DNA of 64,000 nucleotides from CAVREM01 sp963728825 (GTDB taxonomy: Bacteria > Acidobacteriota > Vicinamibacteria > Vicinamibacterales > CAVVIG01). The stretch's first letter is position 1. Every line of letters begins with the position of its first letter. Shown here piece by piece: positions 61,658-64,000 of the stretch. The position numbers and the translations under genes are program-made. The DNA is taken from positions 496,001 to 560,000 of the forward strand of contig CAVSLA010000005.1 of NCBI GenBank assembly GCA_963728825.1, given 5' to 3'. The notes beneath the pieces are model-generated. The model was not told where the DNA came from, made no database searches, and worked only from the letters and a program-made list of their open reading frames with translations.

Positions 61658-62866
61658 CTTCTTCGCGTATTTCTTGACGTCCGTTGGTCCGACTTCGGCG
61701 CCGTAGACGTTGCCGGCTTTGTCGACGGCGACGCCTTCCGCGGCGCTGGTGCCGCCTTTGGCGGCCTCCGGGCCGGCCGGATCCGGAATGAAGTACTGGA
61801 CCTTGCCGTCGCGGGCGCTGCCGATGCGGATGCCGCGCAGCCAGCCCGCGTTGGAGGTCGCGCTCGATTCCGAATCGGCGGCGTAAAGCGTGTCGTCAGC
61901 CGTGATGTAGAGACCGCTGATGCGGCTGAACTGCTTCCACTCCTCGAGGAACTTGCCTTCCTGATCGAAGATCTGGATGCGGACGTTGCCGCGATCGGCG
62001 ACGAACAGGCGGCCCTTCGAGTCGAAGGCGAGGCTGTGAGGAGTGCTGAACTGACCGGGACCCGAACCGGCCTCGCCCCAGGTCTTGAGCAACTTGCCCT
62101 CGGGCGTGAACTTCATGATCCGGCCGCCGGCGCCGTGGACCATCGACACGAAGATTTCGCCCTTCTGATTGGTGATGACGTCGTTCGGCTGCCAGCAGCA
62201 ATCGGGGGCGTCGGCGCCGCCCGGCTTGCCGATGGTCATCAGCGGCTTGCCAGCCGGGCTGAACTTGTGGACCTGATGGCCCTTCGTTGCCCCCGGCCGC
62301 GGAATCGGCAACGCTGCCGCAGCACCGCGCGCCGCCTGACCTCCTGCCGCGTCGCCTCGACCACCACCGGCCCGTCCGCCCGCCGCGGCTGCACCGCGAC
62401 CTGCCGCGTCGGCATCGCCGCGGCCGCGAGCGGCACCGGCCGCCGGCGCCGCACCGCTCAACGCGCCACGTCCGCCGTTACCCGAGTCGTCCTGATAATC
62501 CGTCACCCAGATGTTGCCGTCGCGATCGACGTGGATGCCGTGCGGAGAGACGATCATGCCGCGTCCGAAGCTGGTCACCAGATTCCCCTTGGCGTCGAAC
62601 TTGAGAATCGGATCAACCGGATTCGACACACACGAGCTGTTGCCGCCGCATCGTTCGGCCACCCAGATCGATTGACCATCCCGATCGATCTCGATCGCGC
62701 TCGTCGCCCCCCATTGCCGGCCCGCCGGAAGCTTGAAGAAATTCTCGACGACCGCGTAGGGATTCGGTCGGTCGTTGACAGGCTCGACCTTGGCCTGCGC
62801 GAATGCCCGCCATCCTGACAGCGCGAGCACGGCAGCGACGGCGACGGCCATCAAGTTACGAGTCAT
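61655..62866 (-). CDS. Exported NHL-repeat beta-propeller protein
   Basis: The 403-residue protein has a signal peptide and six or so NHL blades, for example MIVSPHGIHVDRDGNIWVTD, FSTPHSLAFDSKGRLFVADR and NAGWLRG. A Gly/Ala/Arg-rich block of about 65 residues is inserted after the first blades, and CCWQPNDVITN follows. Function is unknown; NHL propellers bind ligands or proteins. It is a paralogue of the next gene. The stop lies in the RAYT terminal repeat. Confidence 0.88.
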   Translation of the reverse strand: MTRNLMAVAVAAVLALSGWRAFAQAKVEPVNDRPNPYAVVENFFKLPAGRQWGATSAIEIDRDGQSIWVAERCGGNSSCVSNPVDPILKFDAKGNLVTSFGRGMIVSPHGIHVDRDGNIWVTDYQDDSGNGGRGALSGAAPAAGAARGRGDADAAGRGAAAAGGRAGGGRGDAAGGQAARGAAAALPIPRPGATKGHQVHKFSPAGKPLMTIGKPGGADAPDCCWQPNDVITNQKGEIFVSMVHGAGGRIMKFTPEGKLLKTWGEAGSGPGQFSTPHSLAFDSKGRLFVADRGNVRIQIFDQEGKFLEEWKQFSRISGLYITADDTLYAADSESSATSNAGWLRGIRIGSARDGKVQYFIPDPAGPEAAKGGTSAAEGVAVDKAGNVYGAEVGPTDVKKYAKK

Positions 62867-62884
62867 TCGCGCCTCCCCATTGAC

Positions 62885-62910
62885 GCCGGGACCAAAAGGA
62901 CCCGGCCTAC
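62885..62910. repeat. REP-like palindrome, copy 2
   Basis: On the minus strand it reads GTAGGCCGGGTCC-TTTT-GGTCCCGGC, which matches copy 1 at 41193 in inverted orientation. It overlaps the stop codon of the second NHL gene and lies 1.2 kb from the RAYT element. Confidence 0.8.
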
Positions 62911-64000
62911 TTCTTCCTGATGTATTTCTGCAGCTTGCGCGGGCCGACCTCCGCGCCGTAGACGTTGCCGGCTGCGTCGACGGCGACGCCTTCGGCCGCC
63001 AGCGTGCCTGTCGGTCCTGGTGTTCCGTCCGCCCGCGTCAGGACCGCCTTGCCGTCCTTTTCCGCAAACGTCACGCCTTCGCCGGACGGATCCGGAATGA
63101 ATCCGATAATCTTGCCGTCCTTGACGCTGCCCCAGCGGATGCCGCGCTTCCAGGCGCCGTGCGCGGGATTGACGGAGCCCGACTCCGAGTCGGCGGAGTA
63201 CAGCATGCCGTTGCGATCGATGAACAGACCGCTCGGCCGGCTGAACTGCGGCCAGTCCGCGATGAACTTGCCGGTCTGATCGAAGATCTGTACGCGGTTG
63301 TTGCCACGATCACCGACGAACAGACGCCCCTGCGCATCGAAGGCGAGGGCGTGCGGCTGATTGAACTCGCCAGGCCCCGCGCCGCGCTTGCCGAACTGCC
63401 GGACGATCTTCTTCCCATCCGGGCTGTAGACCAGCACGCGATCGTTCTGATTGGTGCCGTGGCCTTCAGAGATGAAGATCTCGCCCTTCTCGTTCGTGAT
63501 CACGTCGTTCGGCTGCCAGCAGCACTGATCGGGACCGGTCGCGCCGCCGGCAACGCCGATCGTCAGCAGCACGTTTGCCCTCGGGACTGAACTTGAAGAC
63601 CTGGTGACCGACCGTTGCTCCCGGCGGAGGCGCGGTCGGCGCGGCACCGCGTCCGCCGCCCTGGCCTCCGGCCGCGGCGCCACCACCTGCCGCCGCCCCA
63701 CCGCCCGCCGCTCCGCCGCCAGCGGCCGCGCCGCCCGCAGGCGCGCCGCCCACAGCTGCTCCGCCGCCCGCCGCGGCGCCTCCGCCCGCGCCAGCTCCGG
63801 CTCCAGCCCCAGCGCCCGCACCACGACCAGCACCGGCACCGCGAGCCGCTTGCGGTGCGTTGCCGTTGCCGTCGGTGACCCAGACGTTGCCGTCGCGATC
63901 GACGTGAATACCGTGCGGGAAGGCCATCAGGCCCGCGCCGAAGCTTCTGACGAGCTTGCCCGACTCATCGAACAGGAGCACCGGGTCGAGCGGCGACATC
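62907..64000 (-). CDS. NHL-repeat beta-propeller protein, 3' part, with apparent frameshift near 63572
   Basis: This is a paralogue of the gene at 61655, cut by the right window edge. The upstream frame reads DPVLLFDESGKLVRSFGAGL, a long Gly/Ala-rich block and HQVFKFSPEGK, then switches frame to VLLTIGVAGG and CCWQPNDVITNEKGEIFISE. Removing one C in AAACGTG restores the order seen in the paralogue. Later blades are intact to the C-terminus LQKYIRKK. It may be a sequencing error or a pseudogene. Confidence 0.85.
63640..63850 (-). repeat. GC-rich low-complexity coding tract
   Basis: Within the last NHL gene, about 70 codons encode only Gly, Ala and a few Arg, Pro or Val (GAGAGAGAG, then GGGAAAGGGAA-like units). 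The DNA is a nearly pure GCC/GGC tract. The paralogue has a shorter, more degenerate version at the same place. Confidence 0.85.

Overview
The window is about 64 kb of G+C-rich bacterial chromosome. Gene content points to an Acidobacteriota lineage, probably Vicinamibacteria-like: a Gram-negative envelope with ADP-heptose genes, a TIGR02999-type ECF sigma factor, S46 peptidase, paired NHL propellers and an ispE-tRNA-prs-rplY-pth-rpsF-rpsR-rplI-dnaB-alr-radA order. This assignment is inference from gene content, not from a marker tree. Coding density is high, ATGA-type overlaps are frequent, and no rRNA, CRISPR array or prophage is visible.

Layout. 1-13 kb (minus strand) is a housekeeping block: PIN/TRAM fragment, radA, alr, dnaB, rplI, rpsR, rpsF, pth, rplY, prs, tRNA-Gln, ispE, a lipoprotein and a TPR protein, with a lipid A deacylase-like gene on the other strand. 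13-17 kb (plus) is an LPS-type cluster: Trm112-like protein, GT9 heptosyltransferase, a second putative glycosyltransferase, an O-antigen ligase-like protein and the heptose kinase domain. 17-22 kb holds purH, cspA, two unknown genes and selA. 22-34.4 kb (minus) is a complex I operon, nuoA-B-C-D-E-F-H-J-K-L-M-N, which lacks nuoG and nuoI and carries gmhA between nuoC and nuoD. 34.5-36.4 kb is a SagB-type nitroreductase plus a small coiled-coil protein. 36.5-43.2 kb is an lhr-nei2 DNA repair pair, a four-helix-bundle (23S-IVP/Avd-like) protein and an ECF sigma factor. 43-54 kb is mixed: metalloprotease-like protein, esterase-PDZ protein, fdhD, Fe permease, yajQ, treY, a PLD enzyme, a DUF1440 protein, a nucleotidyltransferase and a phosphoesterase. 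54-57 kb is a hybrid histidine kinase with two receiver-only regulators. 57-64 kb is an S46 peptidase fused to a PQQ-like propeller, a RAYT transposase element with terminal inverted repeats, and two NHL-propeller genes.

The most unusual signal is non-coding. At least a dozen imperfect arrays with a 7-bp period, of several sequence families, sit at gene junctions. They often start at or supply stop codons, and many contain an inverted half. Two such arrays lie in frame inside nuoL and lhr. A separate hairpin repeat recurs with compensatory changes in its stem, and one copy is inserted in frame in the SagB-like gene. A six-unit minisatellite fills the nuoM-nuoN gap. Four genes (rpsF, nuoC, nuoD and the last NHL gene) show a one-base frameshift; three of the four are at a GTAC tetranucleotide, so sequencing or base-modification artefacts must be considered.

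Functional links: gmhA, the heptose kinase domain and the GT9 enzyme form most of an ADP-heptose/LPS core route. selA and fdhD together hint at a selenocysteine-type formate dehydrogenase elsewhere in the genome. Lhr and Nei2 are a known repair pairing.
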